Shown piece after piece: positions 9,601-17,464 of a DNA stretch of 64,000 nt. The notes below the pieces were generated by a model, which saw only the letters and a program-made list of their open reading frames with translations, did no database searches and was not told the origin of the DNA. Origin of the DNA: Streptosporangium carneum (GTDB lineage: Bacteria; Actinomycetota; Actinomycetes; Streptosporangiales; Streptosporangiaceae); NCBI RefSeq assembly GCF_027922005.1, contig NZ_BSEV01000024.1, positions 1 to 64,000 of the forward strand, written 5' to 3'. A program made the translations under genes and the position numbers. The stretch's first letter is position 1. Each line of letters begins with the position of its first letter.

Positions 9601-10629
9601 GTCGATCACGGTGACGCCCTGGATGGCGTCCATGCCGAGCTGGGAGTCGTGCGGCACGTGCCCGCCGTCGAGGATCAGCACGTGGTACGGCAGCGCGTCG
9701 GCGGACGCGCCCGGCCTGAAGCGGGCCCTGTCCTTCAGCGTCCCGCCGAGCAGTCGGTCGAGCTCGGCCAGGTTCTCGGCCATGAGCCGTACCGGGCCCG
9801 CGGCGTCGGTCTCCTCCGGGTGCAGCGCGTGGGGCAGCCATTTGACCCACTCCCACTGGGCCATCCACTCCTCGCCCGCGCACACCATGATCCGCATGTC
9901 GTCGGGGGAGTGGAAGACGGTCATCTGGGCGAGCATCGCCCGCACCATCTCCCGTACGGCCACCGGGTCGCCGGTCAGGTTGATCCGCGCGAAGGAGTGC
10001 AGGGCGACGGCGACCGGCAGCTCGGACACCGTCGAGTGGGCTCTGACGAACCTGCGCAGCGCGCCCGAGGACAGGGCGTCGAGGTCCTCGACCGGCTTGG
10101 AGTCCGGGGGGATCAGCTGGATGGCGAGCTTCTGCACGCCGGTGCCGAGCCGTACGGTGCCGAAGTCGTCGTCGCGGGCCCGCCGCTCCCACAGGCGCGG
10201 GCCGAGGGCGACCCACCACAGGGAGTCGGGGGCCGGGCTGCTCCACTCGAGGGCCTCGCGCTGTTGCGCGGCGGCCCGCCGCACCTTCCTGCGGACCTGG
10301 GCGAGGTAGCGGAAGTAGTCCCTGCGCAGACCGTTCAACCGTTGTTTCCGCTCCCCGGCCTGGCGGCCGAGCTGGCCCGCCGTCATGCCCATCATGGAGA
10401 TCGCGAACAGGCCGCTCGCCACGTACATGATCGGGCTCGAGTTGCCGCCCGCGGTGAACATCAGGCCCATCGCGGCGGCCCCGGCGACCATCGGCAGGTA
10501 GGTGAGCATGCCGGTCAGCCCCTGCGGCTGGATCTCGGGAATCTCCGGAGGAGACTCGAGCAGAATCTCTCCCCGGGGAGGCTTGGGCGGGGGACGGCGC
10601 TCGGGGCGCCGTACGACGACGATGCTCAC
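6631..10629 (-). CDS. eccC: Type VII secretion ATPase EccC (fused EccCa-EccCb)
   Basis: EccC is the motor of ESX/type VII secretion: it binds the C-terminal signals of WXG100-type substrates and drives export at the inner membrane. This 1332-residue protein has two membrane segments near the N terminus (about residues 40-85), a linker domain, and three FtsK/SpoIIIE-type ATPase domains. The Walker A motifs are GATGSGKS (483-490), GGTQSGKST (840-848) and GDTESGKSN (1126-1134). A full Walker B, LFVVIDEF, is seen in the first domain, and VVDGW and VVDDYD stand at the matching places of the second and third. The single-chain form is the rule outside a few mycobacterial systems. The start is GTG at 10629. 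The gene is divergent from eccD across 168 bp. Confidence 0.97.
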   Translation of the reverse strand: MSIVVVRRPERRPPPKPPRGEILLESPPEIPEIQPQGLTGMLTYLPMVAGAAAMGLMFTAGGNSSPIMYVASGLFAISMMGMTAGQLGRQAGERKQRLNGLRRDYFRYLAQVRRKVRRAAAQQREALEWSSPAPDSLWWVALGPRLWERRARDDDFGTVRLGTGVQKLAIQLIPPDSKPVEDLDALSSGALRRFVRAHSTVSELPVAVALHSFARINLTGDPVAVREMVRAMLAQMTVFHSPDDMRIMVCAGEEWMAQWEWVKWLPHALHPEETDAAGPVRLMAENLAELDRLLGGTLKDRARFRPGASADALPYHVLILDGGHVPHDSQLGMDAIQGVTVIDLSGSAGPIEEKNTLRLDVRADGFFMIKIDHAGKQSSTRLGDPDQLDFLRTEGLARQLAPLRASTAKSGEAQDMLAVNTSLTDLLGVGDPALLDPAVTWRPRAGRNRLRVPIGLGVDGRLVELDIKESAQGGMGPHGLVIGATGSGKSELLRTLVLGLAITHSSEILNFVLVDFKGGATFLGLDTLSHVSAVITNLEDELPLVDRMYDALHGEMIRRQELLRAAGNYASLRDYERAREQGAALTPMPTLFVVIDEFSELLTAKPEFIELFVMVGRLGRSLGVHLLLASQRLEEGRLRGLDTHLSYRIGLRTFSAMESRVVLGVADAYELPSAPGNGYLKFDTTGMTRFKAAYVSGAHQVDPLGSAARGGRAGAGQIVEYGPGFAPVPVVEEPQKELTTGEIPIDRGSVSLLDLVVGRLAGQGPAAHRIWLPPLGDPPTLAHLLPPLSITPELGLSTTGWSGRGRLHAIVGVIDKPFEQRSDPFWLDLSGAAGHVGVAGGTQSGKSTVLRTLVTGMALTHTPREVQFYCLDFGGGSLASLEALPHVGGVASRLDGDRVRRTVAEIAALLQRRERDFAEQGIDSITVYRQRLAEGGGKGDGYGDVFLVVDGWLTIRQEFESLEPVITDLAARGLGYGIHVVAATNKWSEFRPGIRDLFGTRVELKLGDAYESEINRKSSLAVPEGVPGRGLTKEGLHFLSALPRIDGVRKADDLAAGVRALVHAIRDAWQGPPAPAVRLLPAVLAAHTLPGPEQTGHTRIPIGIDEAALSPVLLDFEADPHFIVVGDTESGKSNLLRLVTEGLVARQTPQQAMMIVIDYRRSLLDSAATEHRIGYAASSAAAVELINDARNALLKRLPPADLTPEQLRARSWWQGCDLYIVVDDYDLVATSTNPLLPLAELLPQARDIGLHLVMSRAMGGIGRAMFDPIVQRLKDMASPAVILSGNKDEGFLFGNVRAHPLPPGRGYFVDRRHGARLGQTAFLPPPTPPETP

Positions 10630-10797
10630 CCTGGAAGTGCCTTCCTGGTTAGTTCGTGCATCTTTGTGCCGGTTCTATGCCGGAAACGGTTAGCTGCGGT
10701 TGTCGCGCATGATCCCTACTCTCCCCGCTACCGTATCCGGCATATCGGTGATTTCTGTGATGCTTCGTGATGCTTGTGGTGTTAGGGAGAACGACTG
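10630..10797. promoter_or_regulatory. Divergent eccC/eccD promoter region
   Basis: This 168-bp spacer separates the two divergent secretion genes and must carry both promoters. It is AT-richer than its flanks. Two tandem copies of GTGATGCTT (near 10757-10775) lie upstream of eccD, and AGGGAGAAC precedes the eccD ATG as its ribosome site. I could not assign -10/-35 boxes with confidence. Confidence 0.5.
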
Positions 10798-12249
10798 ATG
10801 AGGTCGCTGGCTCAACCGCCCGCTCAGGGGTCCGTCGTCGCCCAGGGGCTCCCTGCCCAGACCGCAGCACCGCTGCCTCCGCTGTGCCACGTCACGATCG
10901 TCGCACCCCGCAGGAAGGCCGACCTCGCGCTGCCCGCGGACATCCCGCTGCCCCATATCCTGCCCAACCTGCTGCGCGCGATGGGCGAGGTGGGAGGCGA
11001 GTCGGCGGCCGCGCCGGGCTGGGTGCTCCAGCGACCCGGCGGCGTCCCGCTCGACATCGGCCAGAGCCTGGGCGCTCTCGAGGTGCTCGACGGAGAGGTG
11101 CTCTACCTGCGGCCCCGTGAGGCCGTGCTGCCCCCGGCCATGTTCGACGACGTGGCCGACGTCGTCGCCACCGGCTTCAAGGATGGGCCCGCCAAGTGGG
11201 GCGCGGGGCACACCCGCGTGGTCGGGGTCTCCGCCGCGACCGGCCTCCTCGTCACGGGGGCGGTGATCCTGCTGCTCGCCGGGCCGCCGTGGCGGGTCGC
11301 CGCCGTGTTCGCCGGGGTGTTCGCCGTCCTGCTGACCGTCGCGGGCGGCGTGCTGTCCAGGGCGGTCGGCGACTCGTCGGCGGGCGCGCTGATCGGCTAC
11401 GCGGCGCTGCCGTACGGCTTCCTCGCGGGACTCCTCGCGCCCGCGGGCGCCACGGGTCTGGGCGGTCTCGGCTCGGCGCACATGCTCGCCGCGTTCGCGA
11501 CCACGGGACTGGTCGCCACCGTCTGCGCGCTGGCGGTCGCCGACGGCCTGCCCGCCTTCCTCGGCGTCGCCATCGCCTCCGCGTCCGGCGCGGTCGGCGC
11601 GGCCGCCGTGCTGCTCACCTCGGCCTCCCCCGCCGGGGTCGCCGCGGTCGTCGTCGCGGTCCTGCTGGCGTGCGGCCCGCTGTTCCCGATGCTGGCCTTC
11701 AGGTTCGCGGGCCTGCCGATGCCCACGATGCCCACGAACTCGGAGGAGCTGCGGGGCGACAACCAGCGGATCGACGGCCCGTCCATCCTGGAGCGCACCC
11801 GCCTCGCGCAGCGTTACGCGACCGGGTTCGTCGCGGGGGTCGGCCTGGTCGCGCTGGCGGCCCAGCTCTACCTCGCGTTCGACGCCGGCTGGGTCGCCAC
11901 GGCCACCGCGCTGACGCTGTCGCTGACGCTCGCCCTGCGGGCCCGCGTCTTCCAGGGGACGGGCCAGCGGCTCTGGCTGCTGGTCTCCGCCCTCGTCGGG
12001 CTCGCCGTGCTGGCGATCTCGCGGACGCTGACCGCGGGCGGGGGCGGGGCGGCGCTCACGGTGGCGATGGGCCTGCTGTGCGTCGCGGTGGTCCCGGCGG
12101 GCATGGGCCTGTGGCTGCCGTCCGGCAGGCCGTCGCCGTTCTGGGGCCGGGCCGCCGACATCGTCGAGGTCATGCTGATCGTCGCGCTCTTCCCCCTCGC
12201 CCTCGGCGTGCTCGACGTCTACTCCTGGGTCAGAGGCCTGGCCGGTTAG
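10798..12249 (+). CDS. eccD: Type VII secretion integral membrane protein EccD
   Basis: EccD forms the membrane pore scaffold of type VII secretion with EccB and EccC. The 483-residue protein has the expected layout. An N-terminal ubiquitin-like domain spans about residues 28-110, starting CHVTIVAPRRKADLALPADI and ending EVLYLRPRE. It is followed by about eleven hydrophobic helices from residue 140 to the C terminus, interrupted by one hydrophilic loop (about 305-340) carrying NSEELRGDNQRID. Length and layout fit the family. It is the first gene of the rightward group. A YbaB-like gene follows after 69 bp containing a hairpin repeat. Confidence 0.95.
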   Translation: MRSLAQPPAQGSVVAQGLPAQTAAPLPPLCHVTIVAPRRKADLALPADIPLPHILPNLLRAMGEVGGESAAAPGWVLQRPGGVPLDIGQSLGALEVLDGEVLYLRPREAVLPPAMFDDVADVVATGFKDGPAKWGAGHTRVVGVSAATGLLVTGAVILLLAGPPWRVAAVFAGVFAVLLTVAGGVLSRAVGDSSAGALIGYAALPYGFLAGLLAPAGATGLGGLGSAHMLAAFATTGLVATVCALAVADGLPAFLGVAIASASGAVGAAAVLLTSASPAGVAAVVVAVLLACGPLFPMLAFRFAGLPMPTMPTNSEELRGDNQRIDGPSILERTRLAQRYATGFVAGVGLVALAAQLYLAFDAGWVATATALTLSLTLALRARVFQGTGQRLWLLVSALVGLAVLAISRTLTAGGGGAALTVAMGLLCVAVVPAGMGLWLPSGRPSPFWGRAADIVEVMLIVALFPLALGVLDVYSWVRGLAG

Positions 12250-12269
12250 CCCCGTCCGACGCCGACAGG

Positions 12270-12309
12270 CGCCCAAGCCCGCGACGCCGCCAGGCGTCGC
12301 AACAAACAG
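12270..12309. repeat. Dispersed hairpin repeat, copy 1
   Basis: The element reads GGCGCCCA, then A or G, then GCCCGCGACGCC-GCCA-GGCGTCGC followed by an AA-rich tail. The part GCGACGCC...GGCGTCGC is a perfect 8-bp stem. A nearly identical copy lies at 45707-45746, also just upstream of a start codon, and a shorter copy is at 45557-45580. Confidence 0.65.
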
Positions 12310-12318
12310 GGAGCGGTC

Positions 12319-12759
12319 ATGGATTTCGGAGACTTCGCCAACATAGACATTGAAAAGCTGCTCAGCGGAAACAGTTCACAATTCATGAAAATGGAGGAGC
12401 TGCAGAAGGACCTCTCCACGCTGGTCGGGCGCGCCCAGGACGAGGACGGCCTGGTCGCCGTCGAGTACGCCGCGGAGGGGTTGCGCGAGCTCGACCTGCA
12501 CCCCAAGGCGATGCGGCTGAGCTCGGGCGAGCTGGCGGAGAGGATCAAGCTGGTCGTCCACCAGGCGGCCGAGGATCTGCGGGAGCAGGTCGAGGCGGCC
12601 ATGGGCAGGGCCTTCGGGGAGGAGAACAACCCGATGAAGCTGCTCGGCGACCCCGAGGCGGTCCTGGGGCGGGTCAGGGAGGCGGAGGTCACCTACAACC
12701 GCACGTTCGAGGACGTGATGGGCGAGCTCGACCGCATCCGCCGCCGCCTCGAACTGTGA
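12319..12759 (+). CDS. YbaB/EbfC-like protein (EspL-like position)
   Basis: This 146-residue protein has the YbaB/EbfC fold signature in its middle: GLVAVEYAAEGLRELDLHP followed by a long helix pair LAERIKLVVHQAAEDLREQV. Classical YbaB proteins are small nucleoid-associated dimers. In mycobacterial ESX-1 a YbaB-like protein, EspL, stabilises secreted Esp proteins, so a chaperone-like role is plausible here. It carries an extra N-terminal helix (residues 1-35) and a C-terminal coiled tail. RBS CAGGGAGCGG precedes the ATG. Two further YbaB-like genes occur in this locus (23732 and 25500). Confidence 0.75.
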   Translation: MDFGDFANIDIEKLLSGNSSQFMKMEELQKDLSTLVGRAQDEDGLVAVEYAAEGLRELDLHPKAMRLSSGELAERIKLVVHQAAEDLREQVEAAMGRAFGEENNPMKLLGDPEAVLGRVREAEVTYNRTFEDVMGELDRIRRRLEL

Positions 12760-12879
12760 CCCCGCGGGAACGACGCGTGAGGGGCGCGCGGGAGGTGCGG
12801 CCGCCCCACCGTTTTCGGCCGGGTGTCACGCCGGCTTCCGTGCGTGACGATGAAGTCGGCCGGCCCTCCTGGCCTGCCT

Positions 12880-13033
12880 ATTTATGCGCTAGATGCCAAA
12901 TGTTTACTTTTCCGTAATATGAATACGTGTTATCTATGTGGCGCTTGATCGCTAGCATGCCGTCTGATGATGTTCGTCGGGGTAGTCCTTTCTGTCCGCC
13001 CATGTGGCTTCTCTGTTCGCCCATGTGGCACCG
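12880..13033 (+). promoter_or_regulatory. AT-rich promoter region with 21-bp tandem repeats before the WXG100 genes
   Basis: The 344 bp between the YbaB-like gene and the first WXG100 gene hold no gene. Bases 12880-12965 are far more AT-rich than the window. Just downstream, CTGTCCGCCCATGTGGC (12992) and CTGTTCGCCCATGTGGC (13013) repeat with a 21-bp period, i.e. two helical turns on one DNA face. This suits a regulator binding site or an early-transcript element for the esx operon. The identity of the regulator is unknown. Confidence 0.5.
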
Positions 13034-13103
13034 CGGCCGTACGGCCCGCACGGGGGTGCGACACCGCCACGGACAGGCAGTCCCTATGTCACGGAGGTGA
13101 CCG

Positions 13104-13430
13104 GTGGCGGAGTTTTTCGGTGCGAGTCCCGCACAGATCAAGAAGGCGTCCGAGCTCGTCGTGGACACCGCGCAGTACGTCGAAGGCCTGCGCAAGAGCG
13201 TCGAGTCGAAGACCGTCGAGCTGACGGCCTCAGGCTGGCTGGGGGCCGCGTCCGCCAAGTTCCTGGCCGCGATGCGCAAGTGGGACGAGCAGATGATGAT
13301 CGTCCGGGGCGACCTGGAGACGATCGCCCGCAACCTGGGTGACAGCTCCATCACCTACGACGCGGCCGACCAGGACGTGCAGGCCGGAATGGGGCGCGTC
13401 GACGCGCTCATCAACACCGGCGTGAAGTGA
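13104..13430 (+). CDS. WXG100 family secreted protein (EsxA/EsxB type)
   Basis: The 108-residue product is a short helical-hairpin protein of the WXG100 family, exported as a dimer by the EccC machine. The turn motif reads SGWLGAAS (W-L-G) near residue 48, between two long amphipathic helices. The tail DVQAGMGRVDALINTGVK is polar. The GTG start at 13104 has a good ribosome site, GGAGGT, at 13093-13098. The gene is followed after 34 bp by a second WXG100 gene. The pair is the usual EsxB/EsxA-like heterodimer, but which is which cannot be told from sequence alone. Confidence 0.93.
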   Translation: MAEFFGASPAQIKKASELVVDTAQYVEGLRKSVESKTVELTASGWLGAASAKFLAAMRKWDEQMMIVRGDLETIARNLGDSSITYDAADQDVQAGMGRVDALINTGVK

Positions 13431-13464
13431 CGTAACCCATCCCGCTGCAAGGACGGAGAACAAG

Positions 13465-13764
13465 GTGTCCGACTACACGAAGGTCAACTTCGTCGAGATG
13501 GAGAACGTCGAGCTCGGCCTTCTCCAGGTCGTCACGGCCATGGACAAGGCCACCGACGACCTCATCGTCAAGCTCCAGCAGGTGCTGGGCGAGCACTGGG
13601 CGGGCGACGCGGCGAACTTCTTCGAGGAGCACAGGAAGATCTGGGACGCCGCCGAACAGGAGATGGGACGCCAGCTCGGCGAGGCCGCCAAGGCCCTGGG
13701 CGTCGCCAACGAGAACTACAAGGCGGCGGAGGCCCGTAACAAGGCCATCTGGAGCAACCACTGA
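13465..13764 (+). CDS. WXG100 family secreted protein (partner)
   Basis: This 99-residue WXG100 protein has the motif EHWAGDA (W-A-G) near residue 46 between two helices, the second ending ANENYKAAEARNKAIWSNH. It starts with GTG at 13465. Together with the preceding gene it makes the canonical pair of substrates or co-substrates of the type VII system. The C terminus has Y-K-A-A-E, which agrees with the Y-x-x-x-D/E export signal described for ESX substrates. Confidence 0.93.
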   Translation: MSDYTKVNFVEMENVELGLLQVVTAMDKATDDLIVKLQQVLGEHWAGDAANFFEEHRKIWDAAEQEMGRQLGEAAKALGVANENYKAAEARNKAIWSNH

Positions 13765-13878
13765 CGTGGTCCACGCGTGACCAGGCGTCCCTCGGTCACC
13801 GCCGCGCGCGGTGGCCGAGCCGTTCGACCCGGGAGAGACCGAAGGACGCGTGGCTCGCAGTTCCCCCGGAGGAGAGAC

Positions 13879-14286
13879 ATGAGCGCGCCTGAGTGGCCGA
13901 GTCTGGACGACGTGGCGCACGTCACCGAGTTCGACACCTACCAGATGAGGAAGATCGCCAGTGAGCTCGAGGAGTGGGTCGCGGGCCTCACGGCTCCGGC
14001 GTTCTCCGAGGGGTACACGACGGGATCGCTGAAGAGCGTCGACACCAGCGGCAACCTGACCGAGGACCAGATCGGGACCTGGCCGACCGCGCACGGGTTC
14101 ACCCGGACCGTCGGCGCGGCCTCGGGCGCGGCCGCCTCCCTGGACGGCAGGACCGCGGTCCTCGGGCGCGTCTACGGGGAGGTCGTCGCCCAGTACCTCG
14201 AGGTCATCAAGGCGATCAGGGCGAGCGCCGACGAGTACGACAAGGCCAACCACGCCAGCGGCGGCGGGGACGGCTCGGGCGGGTAA
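13879..14286 (+). CDS. Helical type VII-associated protein (partner of next gene)
   Basis: The 135-residue protein is not a named family that I recognise. Its second half, QIGTWPTAHGFTRTVGAASG then YGEVVAQYLEVIKAIRASADEYDKANH, is clearly related to the second half of the protein at 15616 (QLGQWTTAQQFAMAIGTAYS ... EQYGAVIQSLHEIVKAYDGADQANQ). Both look like two-helix secretion-target domains, and Y-D-K-A-N near the end resembles the ESX export signal. The ATG at 13879 is chosen because of the strong GGAGGAG site in front of it; an ORF open from 13777 lacks one. Only 12 bp separate it from the next gene, suggesting a secreted pair. Confidence 0.75.
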   Translation: MSAPEWPSLDDVAHVTEFDTYQMRKIASELEEWVAGLTAPAFSEGYTTGSLKSVDTSGNLTEDQIGTWPTAHGFTRTVGAASGAAASLDGRTAVLGRVYGEVVAQYLEVIKAIRASADEYDKANHASGGGDGSGG

Positions 14287-14298
14287 GGGGGCGTCGCA

Positions 14299-15588
14299 GT
14301 GGACAGCAAGGAACGGACCGTGTGGGTCCGCTCGGCCACGGTACCCGCCAACGGCGAGGTCACCGCCTCCTACGCCGAGATCGCCGCATGGCTCAAGGAC
14401 ACCTCGCCCGCCCAGATCGGGGACGCGGGCTTCGGCTTCAGCCACGGCGCGTCCATGCTCGAACTCATCGCGAGCAGCATGCTGACCAACGCCTCGAAGC
14501 TCGCGCACGTCTGGGGCGGGCCCGCCGCGGTGGACACCCAGCGGGCCCTGCGGATGCTGCACACCACGGGCACGGAGCTGGCCGCCGAGATGCGGAAGGT
14601 CTCCCAGGTCCTGCGGACGTACGGCGAGGTCCACCTCCCCGAGGCCCTGAAGAAGCTCGACAAGCTGGAGGCGTCGCGGCCCAAGGCGGGGGAGCCGGCG
14701 ACGACGGCCTCGACCTCCCCGGACAGCGACGGCACGACGGAGGCCAGAGCGCTCCTGCGCACCCTGAACGGGCAGATCGTCGCCCTCTACCACCAAGTGC
14801 CGGAGAAGTTCACCTACACTCTGCCGGTCTCCGGGACCTCGGGGGAGAACCCGGGAGGCTACACCCCGACGGACTACTCCCCGGTCGGACAGTCCACGGG
14901 CGGCTCGCAGTGGAGCGGGCACTCCCGGCCCGGCGCCGCGGGGACCGGCTCCGGCGGCTCATCAGGCGGGTCAGGCGGCCCCGGCGGGTCGGACGGCCCC
15001 GGTGGGTCGGGCGGTCAGGGCGGTGGACAGGACGGTTCGGGGTCCGACGGCTCCGGTCCCGGCGGTTCCAACGGCGGTCAGGGCGGCCAGGGCGCGGACG
15101 GTTCGGGGACCGGCGGCACGGACGCCAAGGGGCAGACCTCCGCGAACGGGACAGGCCCCGGGCAGGGACCCGGCGGCGAGACCACGGTCCCCGCGGTGAT
15201 CGGCGGGGACGGGACCACCCTCCAGGACGGCCTCCCCAAGGACGACTCCCGGACCACAGAGGTCGCGACCTTCACCCCGAGGAACCCGGTCGTGCCGCCC
15301 ACGATCCAGCAGAACGCGGTCGTGCCCCTCGGCCCGACCACCACCACGCTCACGCCGCACACCCCGTCCGTGCTGGGCGGCCCCGGGTTCGGCGCGGGCG
15401 TCGCGTCGACGCCCGCGACCCTGGGCGGACGGAACGCGACCGGCGGCTCGCCGATGATGCCGTTCCTCCCGGGAGGCGGCGCCGGGGCCGGGGGAGAGAG
15501 CGAGGGCCAGGAGAGGTCCACCTGGCTCTCCGAGGATCACGACGTCTGGAACTCCCGCGGAGACGTCATCCCCCCGGTCATCACCTGA
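14299..15588 (+). CDS. Long low-complexity type VII substrate with PPVI tail (1 of 3)
   Basis: The 429-residue product starts with a helical domain (about 1-190) that includes a WGG turn (AHVWGGPAAVDTQRALRML), resembling a WXG100/PPE-like domain. A Gly/Ser/Asp/Gln-rich linker follows (about 195-300), then a Thr/Pro-rich stretch and a conserved tail. The tail, GGSPMMPFLPGGGAGAG then RSTWLSEDHDVWNSRGDVIPPVI, recurs in the proteins at 16113 and 17465. No signal peptide or membrane helix is visible, which fits type VII export as a complex with the small protein before it. The start is GTG at 14299. The function of the exported part is unknown. Confidence 0.8.
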   Translation: MDSKERTVWVRSATVPANGEVTASYAEIAAWLKDTSPAQIGDAGFGFSHGASMLELIASSMLTNASKLAHVWGGPAAVDTQRALRMLHTTGTELAAEMRKVSQVLRTYGEVHLPEALKKLDKLEASRPKAGEPATTASTSPDSDGTTEARALLRTLNGQIVALYHQVPEKFTYTLPVSGTSGENPGGYTPTDYSPVGQSTGGSQWSGHSRPGAAGTGSGGSSGGSGGPGGSDGPGGSGGQGGGQDGSGSDGSGPGGSNGGQGGQGADGSGTGGTDAKGQTSANGTGPGQGPGGETTVPAVIGGDGTTLQDGLPKDDSRTTEVATFTPRNPVVPPTIQQNAVVPLGPTTTTLTPHTPSVLGGPGFGAGVASTPATLGGRNATGGSPMMPFLPGGGAGAGGESEGQERSTWLSEDHDVWNSRGDVIPPVIT

Positions 15589-15615
15589 CCCACCAAGATC
15601 TTCGGAAGGTACGGC

Positions 15616-16098
15616 ATGGCGATCGAACTCGACCCTGACTGGCCCGGTCTGACCGTCAAGAACGACAGCAGCGGCAAGGGCGGCCCCGAGGTGAACCACA
15701 CCGCGATCAGGGAGATCGCCCAGCAGCTCGAGGGCGCGCTCAGGAAACTGACGACCGCCACGAAGCCGCCGCCCACCGCGATGGCCTACGCGAAGGGGAC
15801 GACCCCGCCGCCGCTGCCGGGGCCGCCCCCGGGAGCCGGGTCGCTGCCGGACCTCCAGCTCCAGTGCGCGATCGGCGACGCCCAGCTCGGCCAGTGGACC
15901 ACCGCGCAGCAGTTCGCCATGGCGATCGGCACCGCCTACTCCGTCCTCATCGGGGAGCGGGGCCACAAGGGCAGCGGCCTGTACGCGCAGACGACCGAGC
16001 AGTACGGGGCCGTCATCCAGTCGCTCCACGAGATCGTCAAGGCGTACGACGGCGCCGACCAGGCGAACCAGGGCGCCAACCCCACGTCGAACGCCTGA
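15616..16098 (+). CDS. Helical type VII-associated protein (partner of next gene)
   Basis: This 160-residue protein is a paralogue of the one at 13879, matching over its last 70 residues. It differs by a proline-rich segment in the middle (PPPTAMAYAKGTTPPPLPGP, residues 50-69). No transmembrane helix or enzyme motif is seen. It lies 14 bp upstream of the second long PPVI-tailed protein, so the pair small helical protein plus long low-complexity protein occurs twice in a row. It is likely a co-secreted partner or dedicated chaperone. Confidence 0.75.
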   Translation: MAIELDPDWPGLTVKNDSSGKGGPEVNHTAIREIAQQLEGALRKLTTATKPPPTAMAYAKGTTPPPLPGPPPGAGSLPDLQLQCAIGDAQLGQWTTAQQFAMAIGTAYSVLIGERGHKGSGLYAQTTEQYGAVIQSLHEIVKAYDGADQANQGANPTSNA

Positions 16099-16112
16099 GG
16101 AGAGAGACCACC

Positions 16113-17399
16113 ATGGCGGACACGGGCTCGACCCCGCTCAAGTACTCCAACGGCGCCCCGCAGGAGATGCCGCTCCCGATCACCCTCTTCGACAGCGTCA
16201 TGGACAAGGTCAGGGACTGGGTCGACAACACCAGCCCGGGCGCGGTGAAACGGGCGGGCGACTACTACGTCGCCGCGCACGACCTGCTCCAGGACGCCGC
16301 GGTGACCCTCAAGCAGAAAGCCGTCGAACTGGCCGCGCAGTACCAGGGCCCCGAGAGCGTGGCCGCGCAGAAGGAACTGCAGCGACTGCACGCCAGCATC
16401 CGCGAGCTCGCGGGCAAGATGAACGAGGTGGGCGTCCCGCTGCGGAAGTACGCCGAGACGCTCACCTGGGCCCAGCAGAACATCGTCACCAAACGAGGCG
16501 AGGACTCGCGCTCCGACCACGACACCGACTGGGCGGACAACATCCCGTTCTACGGCATGTACCGCGTCGAACGCAGGGCCAGGGACCGGTTCAACGAGAT
16601 CAACGAGAAGATCGTCCAGCACTACCAGGAGCTTCCCTCGGAGGTGCAGCACTCGCTGCCGACCCCGATGCAGATCGAGATTCCCGACTACCGGAACGTG
16701 GACCTCCCCTCAGGGCCCGGCGGCCTGCCCGGTGGGACCGGCGGCGACGCTTTCACCCCCACGCGCCTGGACGTCAACGGCCCCGGAGCGAACGACCTGG
16801 GACTGAACGGCCTCGACCCGGACGGCTTCGACCCGAACGGCGCCGGACCGGGCGTCATCGGCGGCCTCCCGTCCGATCCGACGGGAACCGGCCAGAACGG
16901 CTCAGGCCAGGGCGGCTGGAACCCGAACGGCTCCGGAGCGAACGGCCTGCCCGGCGGCCTCGGCCCGAACAGCGTCGACGGCTCCCTGCCAGGCCTCGAC
17001 GCCACCGCGCTGTCCGGCCCCGGCTCCGGCGAGACCGTCCTCGCGGGTCTGAACGACCACGGGCTGACCGGCCCGCAGAACGGCCTGGGCAACGGTCCCT
17101 CGTTCGGCAACACCCTGAACGGAAACCCGCTGAACGGCTCCGGCGTCGGGCCGCCGAACGGCACGGGCCAGGGCGGCCTCGGGCCGGTCTCCGGCGTCTT
17201 CGGCCCCGGCGGCGGCCCGGGCAAGGGGCTCGGCGCGGGCCAGGTCAGAGCGGGCGGCTCCCCGATGATGCCGTTCGTGCCGCCGGGCGGCGGGGCAGGC
17301 GCGAAGGAGAACCAGGACCGCGAGAACAGCACCTGGCTCATGGAGGACGACGAGGTCTGGGGCAACGGCGGCGACACGATCCCCCCGGTGATCGCCTGA
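16113..17399 (+). CDS. Long low-complexity type VII substrate with PPVI tail (2 of 3)
   Basis: The 428-residue product has a helical N-terminal region (about 35-190, with QYQGPESVAAQKELQRLHAS at the place of a WXG turn). A long Gly/Asn/Pro linker rich in NG steps (about 200-385) follows, and then the shared tail: GGSPMMPFVPPGGGAGA and NSTWLMEDDEVWGNGGDTIPPVI. The NG-rich linker is reminiscent in style of mycobacterial PE/PPE linkers but is not homologous as far as can be judged. The ATG at 16113 has a GAGGAGAGAG ribosome site. It is part of the same operon as the flanking genes. Confidence 0.8.
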   Translation: MADTGSTPLKYSNGAPQEMPLPITLFDSVMDKVRDWVDNTSPGAVKRAGDYYVAAHDLLQDAAVTLKQKAVELAAQYQGPESVAAQKELQRLHASIRELAGKMNEVGVPLRKYAETLTWAQQNIVTKRGEDSRSDHDTDWADNIPFYGMYRVERRARDRFNEINEKIVQHYQELPSEVQHSLPTPMQIEIPDYRNVDLPSGPGGLPGGTGGDAFTPTRLDVNGPGANDLGLNGLDPDGFDPNGAGPGVIGGLPSDPTGTGQNGSGQGGWNPNGSGANGLPGGLGPNSVDGSLPGLDATALSGPGSGETVLAGLNDHGLTGPQNGLGNGPSFGNTLNGNPLNGSGVGPPNGTGQGGLGPVSGVFGPGGGPGKGLGAGQVRAGGSPMMPFVPPGGGAGAKENQDRENSTWLMEDDEVWGNGGDTIPPVIA

Positions 17400-17464
17400 A
17401 CTCTCCCGTTCCCCGCGGATCATCGGTTGCGAATCGGTTTGCGAACCGGTTGTGAGGAGTGAGG

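Noticed and set aside
6326-10246. Very long minus-strand frame overlapping eccC
   Set aside because: The translation is Arg/Pro/Ala-rich without motifs. The EccC frame has three Walker A motifs and the right length. High GC content explains the open shadow frame.
13777-13878. Upstream start for the small protein at 13879
   Set aside because: The extra 34 residues are mostly Arg, Gly and Pro without a ribosome site, whereas GGAGGAG precedes the ATG at 13879.
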